Assembly: GCA_943358175.1 (NCBI GenBank) | Contig: CALRGV010000005.1 | Coordinates: 1-64,000, forward strand | Origin: Candidatus Peribacteria bacterium | Lineage (GTDB): Bacteria > Patescibacteriota > Gracilibacteria > UBA1369 > LOWO2-01-FULL-3 | Direction: 5' to 3' | Length of the DNA: 64,000 nucleotides | In this document: positions 44,809 to 53,058 of the stretch, in pieces | Layout of the letters: each line of letters opens with the position of its first letter | Numbering within the stretch: the stretch's first letter is position 1 | Made by a program: the position numbers and the translations under genes | The notes under the pieces: model-generated | Database searches by the model: none | Seen by the model: the letters and a program-made list of their open reading frames with translations, nothing else | Told to the model about the DNA's origin: nothing

Positions 44809-45999
44809 ATGAATATTTCTGTACAACAACAAATGATACAAATTTCCCCAATCACTTCGCGCGTAACTCAAACAGCCAATTCGGCTCAACAGCTCCACCG
44901 CGAATTTGTCCGGCTTGGCGGCATGCGATTCAAATTAAAAAACAAAATGCTGGCAATGCTGCCGGAAATTTTCACCAGCGGAATTTGGAAAAAATATGCC
45001 GGAACGATCGAGGAGTATGCTGGAAAATTTGGTGATATCGCAGGAACCACAGTCGAAAAACGGCTGAGACTCGAAGAAAACTTGAGCGATAAGCCATTCT
45101 TGAAGGCCGCAATTGCGACGATCGGCGTGCACAAAGTCGCGATGGTGGCAAAAATCACCACACCGGAAATGGACGAAGCGATGGCGGAAAAGCTCTGCAA
45201 CATGAGCAAAATGGCCGTACAGAGTTTATCGAAGGAGCTGAGGAACGGGCAGCGTGCAGATATGGTGGGAGAGGGACGCAATGGCTCGCAGCTGAGCTTT
45301 GTTGATGAACGAAATTCATGGATAGTCGGTGAGCGAGATTGCAAAGCCGATGCGCTTATGAAAAAAATAGAACTGGATGAAAACTCCACCTTTCTTTTCA
45401 TGAAATTAAAGAAAAAACTTGGTAAAACCCTCAGTGACAAAGAGTTTTTAAAACAAATTCTTGAAGAACGAGAAAAGCAAGAGTTTCCCATGCCTACCGG
45501 CAGGCAGGCGCAGAAGAAAGGGGAAAGAGCTGGTAGTATCACCGACGATGGTGGTAATGCGAAAGCAGTTCACGATACAACAGATCAAAAAAGTTTCACC
45601 GGGGAGACTTTCGAAATTTCGCAAGGTGATGGTCAAGCTGCAAAAAGTCTCACCGGTGACACTTTCGAAATTCAGACGGCTACGCTAGAAGAGCCCCGCT
45701 ACGTAAAAGCAAAAAGACGACATCAAGCACTCGCGCCAACAAACGGCAAATGTGCCTACCCAAATTGCAACTCCCCATACACAGTCCTTCACCACCGCGA
45801 CCGCTACAGTGAGAGCAAAAACCACGATTCCATCATTCCTCTTTGCAAAGTTCATCATGAATTCATGCATAACAATTTGATACAAAATGAAAAATTCAGC
45901 GCGAATCAATGGAAATTGGAGGTTGGGGAGATGGTGGATGTGAAAGTTTCGCGGGCTGATGATCTCTATAGAAAGTACCGAAGGGCGGCGGTAAATTAA
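44809..45999 (+). CDS. HNH endonuclease (paralogue 2)
   Basis: 396 aa. It matches paralogue 1 (18913) through the N-terminal domain (LPEIFTSGIWKKYAGTIEEY, AGKFG, VEKRLRLEENLSDKP, MSKMAVQSLSKEL) and the C-terminal HNH domain (CAYPNCNSPY, LHHRDRYSESK, IIPLCKVHHEF). The middle differs and contains two palindromes read in frame as KSFTGETFEI and KSLTGDTFEI, plus a GC palindrome coding PTGRQA. It is likely an intact nuclease. Given the palindromes, it may recognise or spread with them, but that is a hypothesis. Confidence 0.88.
   Translation: MNISVQQQMIQISPITSRVTQTANSAQQLHREFVRLGGMRFKLKNKMLAMLPEIFTSGIWKKYAGTIEEYAGKFGDIAGTTVEKRLRLEENLSDKPFLKAAIATIGVHKVAMVAKITTPEMDEAMAEKLCNMSKMAVQSLSKELRNGQRADMVGEGRNGSQLSFVDERNSWIVGERDCKADALMKKIELDENSTFLFMKLKKKLGKTLSDKEFLKQILEEREKQEFPMPTGRQAQKKGERAGSITDDGGNAKAVHDTTDQKSFTGETFEISQGDGQAAKSLTGDTFEIQTATLEEPRYVKAKRRHQALAPTNGKCAYPNCNSPYTVLHHRDRYSESKNHDSIIPLCKVHHEFMHNNLIQNEKFSANQWKLEVGEMVDVKVSRADDLYRKYRRAAVN
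45491..45510. repeat. GC palindrome in HNH gene 2
   Basis: TGCCTACCGGCAGGCAGGCG, a variant of the inverted repeat CCTGCCGGCAGG, read as PTGRQA. It has the same type and relative place as 19461-19474 in HNH gene 1. Confidence 0.65.
45587..45612. repeat. HNH-associated palindrome, copy f (in coding sequence)
   Basis: AAAAGTTTCACC joined to GGGGAGACTTT, in frame in HNH gene 2; translated KSFTGETF. Confidence 0.85.
45642..45666. repeat. HNH-associated palindrome, copy g (in coding sequence)
   Basis: AAAAGTCTCACC joined to GGTGACACTTT, in frame in HNH gene 2, 55 bp after copy f and in the same reading phase; translated KSLTGDTF. Confidence 0.85.
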
Positions 46000-46215
46000 G
46001 TCAGTGCAAATGAGGATGGCGAAGGTTGGAAAGATGGATTGAGTGGCGGCAGTAACCAAAATCACCTAGAAAAGAAATTATGCGAAAATTTTCCGAATGG
46101 CGGAAGCATGGAGGTGAATTGATGGTGGGCCTTTACGGCAGTCAATCAAGGTTCAGCGCCGGCACGGGGATAGTTGTATCGCAAAAATTTCAAAGTAATG
46201 CGTGCGACTCATGCA

Positions 46216-47085
46216 CTACAACAACCCGCTAATCAACTTCAAGGTTCCCCCGGCATGCAAAATTCTCTCACCATTTTCATTTTTAACAGATTGAATTAGA
46301 GGATTATTAGGCAAAATTTCTCCCACAGAATATGGCGTGCCAAAACGCCCACTCAAAAAATAAAAATCATTGCCACCGACTTGTGCGCTATCTCCGACAG
46401 TCAAAATTTCGCTATACCTTGAGTCAAATTCCATGCCTCTGTTCTTTGTCAAAAACTGCCCGAATTTTTCAACCGCCGCGTCCTTGTCACCATTCGCCGG
46501 ACTGACTATCACGCCAATTCCGGAATTTCCCACGTGCACGTATTTCCCGTAATCAGGATTTATTTTCGCCAAAACCTCCAAAGTAATTTCATAAATCTTT
46601 CCTGCCAGTTCATACACCTTATCGATTGCCGGCTTATCTTCGTAATAAAATTTCGTACCCATCACCACTACTATCTCATGAGCATTATACAAAATCTCAC
46701 CATGCTCCTTCACGGCTTCATTCAAAATCGTCCGCAGTTTTTCCCGCTCAATAAATTCCTTCGGCCACTCTATGCGATAAATTTCTTCAAAGTCACCAGC
46801 CACTGCATTAAAGTCGTAACCTATCGCTCCATTTTCCGCGAACAGATACAGATTTTCCATAAAACGCGGCTTTTCCGCCTCGTTAACCTCCGCCAGCAAA
46901 TGAGCCAAGGCTCGACGCTCAAAAGACTCCAATTGTCTACCGGTACAAAAACCAATAGGCATTTTCTGCGATAGCTTTACCAGAGCATCGGCGATTTCCC
47001 GTGAAGGAGTATTGTGTCCCTTTTCAGTCAAAGTACCATCAAAATCAAACATCGCCGCCTTAAAATCTCCAACCTTAAAATCCAT
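46216..47085 (-). CDS. HAD-superfamily hydrolase (phosphomannomutase/Cof-like)
   Basis: 289 aa. HAD motif I FDFDGTLTEKG, motif II near FCTGRQLESF, and motif IV VGDSAQVGGNDFYFL place it in the HAD-IIB branch, which includes sugar phosphatases and eukaryotic-type phosphomannomutases. The cap lies between residues about 90 and 200. The substrate is unknown. It lies 9 bp downstream of the O-antigen-ligase-like gene, so a role in sugar metabolism for surface glycans is plausible but inferred. Confidence 0.85.
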   Translation of the reverse strand: MDFKVGDFKAAMFDFDGTLTEKGHNTPSREIADALVKLSQKMPIGFCTGRQLESFERRALAHLLAEVNEAEKPRFMENLYLFAENGAIGYDFNAVAGDFEEIYRIEWPKEFIEREKLRTILNEAVKEHGEILYNAHEIVVVMGTKFYYEDKPAIDKVYELAGKIYEITLEVLAKINPDYGKYVHVGNSGIGVIVSPANGDKDAAVEKFGQFLTKNRGMEFDSRYSEILTVGDSAQVGGNDFYFLSGRFGTPYSVGEILPNNPLIQSVKNENGERILHAGGTLKLISGLL

Positions 47086-47094
47086 AAATATAAT

Positions 47095-48990
47095 TTAAAA
47101 AGTTTTCTGAGCTCTCAATTCTTCCATTTTCCGCAGCATCTTGATCTTTTTAGTCTGCAGATCATTGATTTTTGCCAAATCATTTTGATCAAAAAGTGGG
47201 GGATTGGACAGACTCTTCTCGGCCAATAAATCAATCAATTCAGCAGCAGTCTCAACATTGATTGTATAAGCCGTAAAATGCACGTTCATTTCCACATAAT
47301 CCGCGTATGTATCCAATAGCTTCAGAGTTTGCTTCAAGTATTTTGAAAAATCCACCACTTCCACTTTTCCATTAAATATCTGTTTGAAGTATTCCAAGTA
47401 ATATTTGAAGTCATTCATGGGATTGAGCTTCAAGGCCTGCAACGCATCTTTTGCGCAGTCATCGGCATTATTGAGAATATATTCCTCGCCACAATCAATC
47501 TGAGCTTTGAGATACCAGGCCTCCGCGTCCAGGGGATTTAGAGTTAAGAAATAATCCAGATTGGCTTGCGCGTCCTGGAAGTTTTTCGCTACCAATTTAT
47601 CTTTGGCCACGGCCAGAAAATGATCACGTGGGTACAAAGAATGATCTAAGGCCTTTTGATTATTATTGAAATGGCTCAAAAATAAAAAGTAAACCTCCCA
47701 TATGGAAATAAGAGCAACAATTAGAGCGAAAATCACCGTGGAATAGTTACGGCATTCTTCAGTCTCTTTTACTACGGTAGAACGAATAAAAATCAAATAG
47801 ATAAAGATTAACAGGAGATTCGCAAAGAAATTGAAATTATAATCGATCATACTGTGCGTGATTCCTCCTACCACCGCCAATCCCAAAATAAACACAAAAT
47901 CTTTTGATTTCTGATCCAGATTCTTAAATCTCCTCAAAACCGTCACTGCAATCATTAGCAAAAATGCCAGAAAACAAACCATCGCCGGAATACCATTTTC
48001 CACAGCAATTTTTAAGAAAATATTATGCGGATGATCGGCATTTGCCAGGAAGGTTTTTTGAATTGGATTGTAAGCATAACGGAAACTAAAAGGACCCCAT
48101 CCTAGCAGCGGTTTTTCCAATGATAATTCTATTGCCGCCTTCCAGAAATCTATCCTTTCCTGCTTTGAAGTCACACTGTCATCATTACCAAAAGTAACGC
48201 GCTCTTGAACATTTATCACCTTATGTTCAAAACTTCTCAAATAATTAGTCGCAAAAAATATTCCCACAGCTGCTACCACTACGACACCGGCCACAAAAAA
48301 CTGCTTAACATTTATTCTACGGAAGTAATAAATCAACAGCAGCACGGCTTGCCCACCAAATACCAGGGCCGCTCCTCTTGAAAAAGTCAGCAGCAAGCTC
48401 GCAATGGTGAAAATAATAATCACAGTCCTCCAGAAATTTGCTTTTGGATAATCGCTACGTAGCAAAAGTATCGGCCAGGTCATTAGCAAGAATAGCGCAA
48501 AGGCGTTTGGCCAGACATTTCCATTTCTCAAAATATTGAAGAAAGGTCCAAACATTCTGACCTCTGCCATCATGAAATAGATTACGAAACCCATGATTAC
48601 CGCCAGCACAGTCGACATTTTTACTATTCTCAGGAATTTTTCTTTCCAAATCAGCTCCTGATTTGCATAGATAAGATAGAGCACGATGACCGATAAAAAG
48701 GCTAACACCTCACTGAATCCAAGATTTTTTGTCTGAGAAAAAGAGAAAGAAAAAATTATAAGTAGGCCGAACAGTAGGAGGAATATTTTTTCCCAGGAAA
48801 TCTGCTCGCGAGCCTTTCTGAATTCAACCACCGCCAATGCCATCAAAAGCACGCCAAAAGCCAGCAGTATCGGATACTCTGCGCCGTAATCATATTTTTT
48901 AAATACCGGATTAAAAAGATCCACCACAAAGAATATACCCAGCGCCCAAAGCGAAAAATTTTCCTTAAAGATTTTTAGCACATTTTTCAT
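47095..48990 (-). CDS. O-antigen ligase/polymerase-like membrane protein with TPR tail
   Basis: 631 aa from ATG 48990. About 11-12 hydrophobic helices cover residues 10-450. A Wzy_C-type outer loop carries the family hallmark ADHPHNIFLKIAVENG (about residue 325), preceded by PLLGWGPFSFRYAY. The last 170 residues are soluble helices with TPR-like spacing (NFQDAQANLDYFLTLNPLDA, EAWYLKAQ). The family ligates or polymerises surface polysaccharides. With the GT4 genes it suggests glycosylated S-layer or capsule synthesis; the acceptor is unknown. Confidence 0.85.
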   Translation of the reverse strand: MKNVLKIFKENFSLWALGIFFVVDLFNPVFKKYDYGAEYPILLAFGVLLMALAVVEFRKAREQISWEKIFLLLFGLLIIFSFSFSQTKNLGFSEVLAFLSVIVLYLIYANQELIWKEKFLRIVKMSTVLAVIMGFVIYFMMAEVRMFGPFFNILRNGNVWPNAFALFLLMTWPILLLRSDYPKANFWRTVIIIFTIASLLLTFSRGAALVFGGQAVLLLIYYFRRINVKQFFVAGVVVVAAVGIFFATNYLRSFEHKVINVQERVTFGNDDSVTSKQERIDFWKAAIELSLEKPLLGWGPFSFRYAYNPIQKTFLANADHPHNIFLKIAVENGIPAMVCFLAFLLMIAVTVLRRFKNLDQKSKDFVFILGLAVVGGITHSMIDYNFNFFANLLLIFIYLIFIRSTVVKETEECRNYSTVIFALIVALISIWEVYFLFLSHFNNNQKALDHSLYPRDHFLAVAKDKLVAKNFQDAQANLDYFLTLNPLDAEAWYLKAQIDCGEEYILNNADDCAKDALQALKLNPMNDFKYYLEYFKQIFNGKVEVVDFSKYLKQTLKLLDTYADYVEMNVHFTAYTINVETAAELIDLLAEKSLSNPPLFDQNDLAKINDLQTKKIKMLRKMEELRAQKTF

Positions 48991-49006
48991 ATGGCGACAC
49001 AATACC

Positions 49007-49037
49007 AAAAAAGGCCCCGTAATTTCCAGAGCCTTTT
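49007..49037 (-). terminator. Terminator after the 70-aa membrane protein gene
   Basis: AAAAGGC and GCCTTTT arms around a 15-nt loop, with an extended T-run on the minus strand. It separates 49064-49276 from the gene at 48990. Confidence 0.7.
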
Positions 49038-49063
49038 ATGATTTACCTTAATTCGGCACTTTA

Positions 49064-49276
49064 TTATTTCTTGCAACTACCACAGCAGCCACCGCTACCA
49101 CATGGGCAGAAACCGCTAACAGCATAGAGTAGTACGCCAGCCGGCCACCATTTCATTACCCAGTCACCAAAACTTCCGAGGTCTACACCTAGGTTTACTA
49201 AAAGTAGTGCTAGGGCGGTCACAGCTAAAATAGCAGGAGCTACCCAACGACACGCTGGACATTTGGATTCTTTCAT
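49064..49276 (-). CDS. Small two-helix membrane protein with Cys cluster
   Basis: 70 aa. The N-terminal CPAC pair (residues 5-8) is followed by two transmembrane helices (AILAVTALALLLVNLGV and WWPAGVLLYAVSGF). A dense Cys tail (CPCGSGGCCGSCKK) follows. The Cys groups at both ends would lie on the same face and may bind a metal or Fe-S cluster. It resembles small DUF5668-type membrane domains, but I cannot name the family. It is monocistronic. Confidence 0.7.
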   Translation of the reverse strand: MKESKCPACRWVAPAILAVTALALLLVNLGVDLGSFGDWVMKWWPAGVLLYAVSGFCPCGSGGCCGSCKK

Positions 49277-49301
49277 ATTTTTGAGGTTAGAAATTAATTA
49301 A

Positions 49302-49330
49302 CAAATAGCACATCTGTAAAATTTCTGCAA
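49302..49330 (-). promoter_or_regulatory. Promoter for 49064-49276
   Basis: On the minus strand, TTGCAG (49325-49330), a 17-bp spacer ending in TGC, and TATTTG (49302-49307). Confidence 0.55.
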
Positions 49331-49395
49331 CCAGCGCGGAGCGTAGAGAGGCGGCATTGTTTCTTTTTTTTAAATTTTTCTGTTAAACTTCATCC

Positions 49396-50667
49396 ATGAA
49401 AATGATCACAGTCAAGCAGAAGATGCGCGCAATTCTTGTGGATGTGATTGATAGTCGCACGCCAAAAAATGATGCCGAAAAGCGTCTGATAGAAATGGAA
49501 AGCCTGGTGAATACTTATGGGGGAATTGTCGTGATGAAAGCTATTCAAAAACGTGGCATTCCAGACTACGACACTTATATTGGCAAAGGAAAACTGGAGG
49601 AAATCGTAAAGATGGGTGAAGAAATGGAAGCGGATATTCTCATCATTAATAATATCCTCAAACCGAAACAGATTTTCAACCTTGATGAAACCCTGGGCAA
49701 AGTGGGAATGAAATCCTGGGATAGAGTGGATCTGATTCTGAAAATTTTTGATAAACATGCCAAAACCACGGAAGCAAAATTGCAAATTGAATTGGCCGCC
49801 ATAAAGCACATGGGTCCGCGTATTTACAATATGGGTATAGATCTTTCCCAGCAGGCCGGAGCCAGGGGTACACTTGGTGGTCAAGGAGAAACCAATATCG
49901 AGCTTATGAAGCGCCATCTCCAGGGCCACGAACTCACTCTTCTCAAAAAGCTGGAACATTACGAGTTAATAAATAAGGGTCATCGCGATCGTCGCAAGCG
50001 TCAGAATTTTCAAAGCGTGGCGATTGTGGGATATACCAACGCCGGGAAAAGCTGTCTGCTAAACGCTCTTACCGGTAAAGACCTATATATTGCCGATGAA
50101 CTTTTTGCGACACTCGACACCAGAGTTGCAAAAATTTACATCCCCCCGGCCGTCAGTACTGCCGAAGACGGTAAATACGTGTCAGGCCGGGAAATAATGC
50201 TCTCTGATACCATTGGTTTTATCCAGGATTTACCCCCGGGTCTGATTCAAGCCTTCAAATCCACTCTGGCTGAAGCTATAGCTGCCGATCTGATTCTGCA
50301 TGTCATTGATATGAGCGATCCGGATTTGCACGAAAAGATTGAAGTGGTGGAGGATATTTTGAAGCAGCTCGGACTACAGGAACGTAAAAAAATCTATGTT
50401 TTCAATAAAGTCGATTTGCTTGCCAACCGCATTGTTTTTGAAGATCCCGAACAAGTCCCTGAATTAAAACGCCAGGGAGGACTGATAAAAGCGGGGGAAT
50501 ATGCCTCCCATTTGCTCGGTTGGCATGACAACAAACAGCATGAAGCCGCCACTAAACTCATATGCCTCCTCAAGGAGAAGCATGGAGAATTTCAGCCTGT
50601 TTTTGTCTCCGCTCACCAGAAGGTGAATCTTGAAAAATTGATAAAAACCATTGATGAAAATGTTTGA
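49396..50667 (+). CDS. hflX: GTPase HflX
   Basis: 423 aa. The N-terminal HflX domain (GGIVVMKAIQKRGIPDYDTY, then IGKGKLEEI) is followed by the GTPase domain with P-loop GYTNAGKSCLLNALTG, switch region FATLDTR, G3 LSDTIGFIQDLPP and G4 FNKVDLL. HflX splits stalled or hibernating ribosomes. The gene looks complete. It is divergent from 49064-49276. Confidence 0.95.
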   Translation: MKMITVKQKMRAILVDVIDSRTPKNDAEKRLIEMESLVNTYGGIVVMKAIQKRGIPDYDTYIGKGKLEEIVKMGEEMEADILIINNILKPKQIFNLDETLGKVGMKSWDRVDLILKIFDKHAKTTEAKLQIELAAIKHMGPRIYNMGIDLSQQAGARGTLGGQGETNIELMKRHLQGHELTLLKKLEHYELINKGHRDRRKRQNFQSVAIVGYTNAGKSCLLNALTGKDLYIADELFATLDTRVAKIYIPPAVSTAEDGKYVSGREIMLSDTIGFIQDLPPGLIQAFKSTLAEAIAADLILHVIDMSDPDLHEKIEVVEDILKQLGLQERKKIYVFNKVDLLANRIVFEDPEQVPELKRQGGLIKAGEYASHLLGWHDNKQHEAATKLICLLKEKHGEFQPVFVSAHQKVNLEKLIKTIDENV

Positions 50668-50751
50668 GGTATTGAGATTGTTGGCTTTCCACCTTGCTTT
50701 ATAAAGTTTTGTAGTATAAACTGCAGCCCATTAATTAAATAAAAAATTACA

Positions 50752-51474
50752 ATGGCGTATAACCCAGGAGGTAGTCACAGAGGAGGCGGAGATCCAAGAT
50801 TTGGAGGAGGAAGAAGTGGCGGAGGCGGAGGTAGAAGCTTTGGCGGCGGATACGGCGGTGGCCGTGGCGGCGACAGAGGCAGCAGAGGACCTGCGGAAAT
50901 GCACCAAGCTACCTGCAGTGAATGCAGCAAATCTTGCGAAGTTCCGTTTAGACCAAGTGGTTCAAAACCTGTTTTTTGCAGTAATTGTTTCAAAGGTAAA
51001 GATAAAGAGAGAGGCGGTGGAGATTTCGAAAGACGTGATTCAAGCGGCGGACGCAGAAGTTACGGCGACAGAGATTTCTCTGACAGACCACCAATGCAAA
51101 TGCATCAAGCAGTTTGCAGCGAATGCGGCAATGACTGCGAAGTGCCTTTCAAGCCATCTGGTGATAAGCCGGTTTATTGCAACAACTGTTTCGACAAAGT
51201 AGCAAAACCTGAAAGAAATGACAGAAAATCTGAAGGAAAAGGTGGTGCTGATTTTAACGCTAAATTCGAAATGTTGAACATCAAGCTCGACAGAATTTTG
51301 AAAGCTTTAGACGCTAATGCTTCTCATAAATCAGGCAAGGAATCAAAAGAAGCTGTAAAAGAATTGAAAGAAATGACTTTCGAAGCTCCAAAAGCCGCTA
51401 AAAAAGCCATCCCAACTGAGACAAAATCAGTTATCAAAAAAGCTAAGTCAAAGGTAAAGAAGGCGAAGATGTAA
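50752..51474 (+). CDS. Gly/Arg-rich protein with two CxxC zinc ribbons
   Basis: 240 aa. A Gly/Arg/Ser-rich disordered start (residues 1-45, RGG-like) is followed by two almost identical zinc-ribbon units: CSECSKSCEVPFRPSG with CSNCF, and CSECGNDCEVPFKPSG with CNNCF. Each has Cys pairs separated by about 20 residues (CxxC-x20-CxxC type). A charged helix and a Lys/Ala tail end it. The composition suggests RNA or DNA binding. It is a monocistronic gene with a downstream terminator. Confidence 0.8.
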   Translation: MAYNPGGSHRGGGDPRFGGGRSGGGGGRSFGGGYGGGRGGDRGSRGPAEMHQATCSECSKSCEVPFRPSGSKPVFCSNCFKGKDKERGGGDFERRDSSGGRRSYGDRDFSDRPPMQMHQAVCSECGNDCEVPFKPSGDKPVYCNNCFDKVAKPERNDRKSEGKGGADFNAKFEMLNIKLDRILKALDANASHKSGKESKEAVKELKEMTFEAPKAAKKAIPTETKSVIKKAKSKVKKAKM

Positions 51475-51500
51475 ATTTCAATTTCAATCTACAATAAAAT

Positions 51501-51530
51501 AAATCCCTTCAGCGATGAGGGGATTTTTAG
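51501..51530 (+). terminator. Terminator after the zinc-ribbon gene
   Basis: AAATCCC (51501-51507) and GGGGATTT form a stem with an 11-nt loop, then TTTAG. Confidence 0.7.
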
Positions 51531-51904
51531 TTAAGATCAAATTCTTCGTATTGATGGGTCTCAATATCTTGAATAAGTCTGTCCATATTTTTGTTTATCT
51601 GGATCGCTATAGCTGGATTATTCATTGCCATATTCATACCAAATATTTTATCCTTCTTGAGTCGAATCAGCACAGGAACAACTTTATTATTTTCGGTCAC
51701 TAAAAATACTATCATTCTTGCTCTATTCTTTCTGCCAATTCTTACTTTGAAAAATCTAAACCCAATTAAGCCACTTGGGGACTTCGTTTCAATTGCCAAG
51801 CCCTTTAGAACTTTTTTTGCACCATCAATTATATCTCTTAGGTTGATAAATCGAGACAAAGGTTTAAATTCATGTTTAGCAATATATTGAGTTAGAACGA
51901 GCAT
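51527..51904 (-). CDS. Putative toxin partner of the DinJ/RelB-like antitoxin
   Basis: 125 aa. It lies 4 bp after a ribbon-helix-helix antitoxin, the typical toxin position. The core (FRFFKVRIGRKNRARMIVFL) and VVPVLIRLKKDKIFG are strand-rich and basic like the RelE/ParE group, but it is longer than usual and less canonical. I call it a toxin on context plus fold-like features. A role in mRNA cleavage is inference. Confidence 0.7.
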   Translation of the reverse strand: MLVLTQYIAKHEFKPLSRFINLRDIIDGAKKVLKGLAIETKSPSGLIGFRFFKVRIGRKNRARMIVFLVTENNKVVPVLIRLKKDKIFGMNMAMNNPAIAIQINKNMDRLIQDIETHQYEEFDLN

Positions 51905-51908
51905 TAAT

Positions 51909-52148
51909 CTATTTTAATAATTTGGTTAATTTAGCAGCTTTTTCATTAATTAATTTGTCCTCAAATACAAATTCTTCAACATCTCGTTCTTTATTGATAA
52001 TTGTGAGACCTAAGGATATTTCACCCTCCACAAAACTTTTCATAGCATAAGTAAGCAAGGCTTTCAGCGTAATGCCCTCGTTTTTTGCCTTTTGGAGAGC
52101 CTTGTTTTTCAACTCTGAATCAGTTACGAAGGAAACTTGAGTGGTCAT
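51909..52148 (-). CDS. RelB/DinJ-like antitoxin
   Basis: 79 aa from ATG 52148; the frame upstream is open but begins in the promoter region. MTTQVSFVTDSELKNKALQKAK followed by GITLKALLTYAM matches the DinJ/RelB ribbon-helix-helix N-terminus. The acidic/basic tail would contact the toxin. It begins 136 bp downstream of the CAT-anticodon tRNA on the same strand, as the first toxin-antitoxin operon does behind tRNA-Val. Confidence 0.8.
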   Translation of the reverse strand: MTTQVSFVTDSELKNKALQKAKNEGITLKALLTYAMKSFVEGEISLGLTIINKERDVEEFVFEDKLINEKAAKLTKLLK

Positions 52149-52283
52149 TTGAGTGTATTTATTAGCTATATTTAAACTACTTATAGTATACATTGAAACT
52201 ATGTTAAGGTAAAGCATGAAAAAAGCATATTTGAACTTTAACACCCAAACATTAAATTTTCTTAAATTTTTCCTAAATTAATA

Positions 52284-52360
52284 TGGTGGGTCTGCCTGGA
52301 CTTGAACCAGGGACCAATCGGTTATGAGCCGACTGCTCTAACCAGCTGAGCTACAGACCC
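52284..52360 (-). tRNA. tRNA with CAT anticodon (Met or lysidine-Ile)
   Basis: A complete 77-nt cloverleaf with encoded CCA: acceptor GGGTCTG / CAGACCC, D arm GCTC...GAGC, anticodon loop CTCATAA, and T arm CCTGG-TTCAAGT-CCAGG. The anticodon CAT is shared by elongator Met and Ile2. The variable loop and T arm resemble bacterial Ile2 somewhat more than Met, so the identity is open. It is not the initiator, because the acceptor and anticodon stems lack initiator features. Confidence 0.92.
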
Positions 52361-52757
52361 ACGTTTTCAAGTAACACTGCCAAGCAAACAATTTCCAGAT
52401 TCAGCCAGACATCGCAGTGAGTTTAATATAAAAACCAATCTAAAGCAAAACTACTTCCCCAAAATTCGGGACCATCATCATTTTCGGCTTAGATAAGGTA
52501 ATATCTAGATTTTACAAATAATTTTTGGGGAAGTTATTAAAAATACTTTTCTCTAATTTTGGCAAATCAAAGTGCGAAAAGTTTAAAAATTTTAGAATTA
52601 ATTTAGGCCTGCTCCGGGTTAGACTCCCGGCATCTCAACCAGATTGATGCGAAAAAGACCGGCACATAAGGCCGATCTTTCTACTACGGGCTCCACCAGC
52701 GCACATTACATTTTTCAACTCTTAGACTTTTCCCCTACTTAGTTTTAATATCATCAC
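52361..52757. other. Structured intergenic region with tmRNA-end-like sequence
   Basis: 397 bp with no gene. An inverted repeat CTTCCCCAAAA / TTTTGGGGAAG (52454-52464 and 52523-52533) encloses an inner TAGATA / TATCTA stem. Further on (about 52612-52640) is a T-arm plus acceptor-like run, CCGGGTTAGACTCCCGG then CATCTCAACCA. Next is a stem AAAGACCGGC / GCCGATCTTT (about 52655-52681), and finally a second CCA-like end, GGGCTCCACCA. It looks like the relic of a tRNA/tmRNA integration site. Confidence 0.5.
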
Positions 52758-53003
52758 ATGCCCTTCTTCGTCTACATCCTCAAATGCAATGATGACACAC
52801 TTTACGTTGGATCCACCAATGACCTTCATCGTCGTCTCCATCAGCACAACAATCTCAAATCCGGGGCCCATTACACGAAAATCCGCCGCCCGGTGGAACT
52901 GGTCTACTTTGAAAAACTGAAAACCCTAAGAGAATCAAAGCAGAGAGAACACGCCCTCAAAAAACTCTCCAGAAAGGAAAAGTTGGCAATGATCTGGCAC
53001 TAA
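52758..53003 (+). CDS. GIY-YIG nuclease domain protein
   Basis: An 81-aa single-domain UPF0213/YhbQ-like protein. FFVYILKCNDDTLYVGSTND carries the GIY-YIG pair (VYI / YVG), followed by the catalytic Arg region LHRRLHQHN, and a late Glu (ESKQREHALKKLSR). Many bacteria have such stand-alone proteins, and some are linked to DNA repair. It lies just after the tmRNA-end-like sequence. Confidence 0.88.
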   Translation: MPFFVYILKCNDDTLYVGSTNDLHRRLHQHNNLKSGAHYTKIRRPVELVYFEKLKTLRESKQREHALKKLSRKEKLAMIWH

Positions 53004-53058
53004 TCCGTTAATTATGCTATAATTTCCAGATTTAACATGCCATTTTAGAACCTATTTT

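Noticed and set aside
52590-52700. A functional tRNA or tmRNA
   Set aside because: Only a T-arm and acceptor 3' half can be drawn; there is no matching 5' acceptor, D arm or anticodon arm within a sensible distance on either strand.
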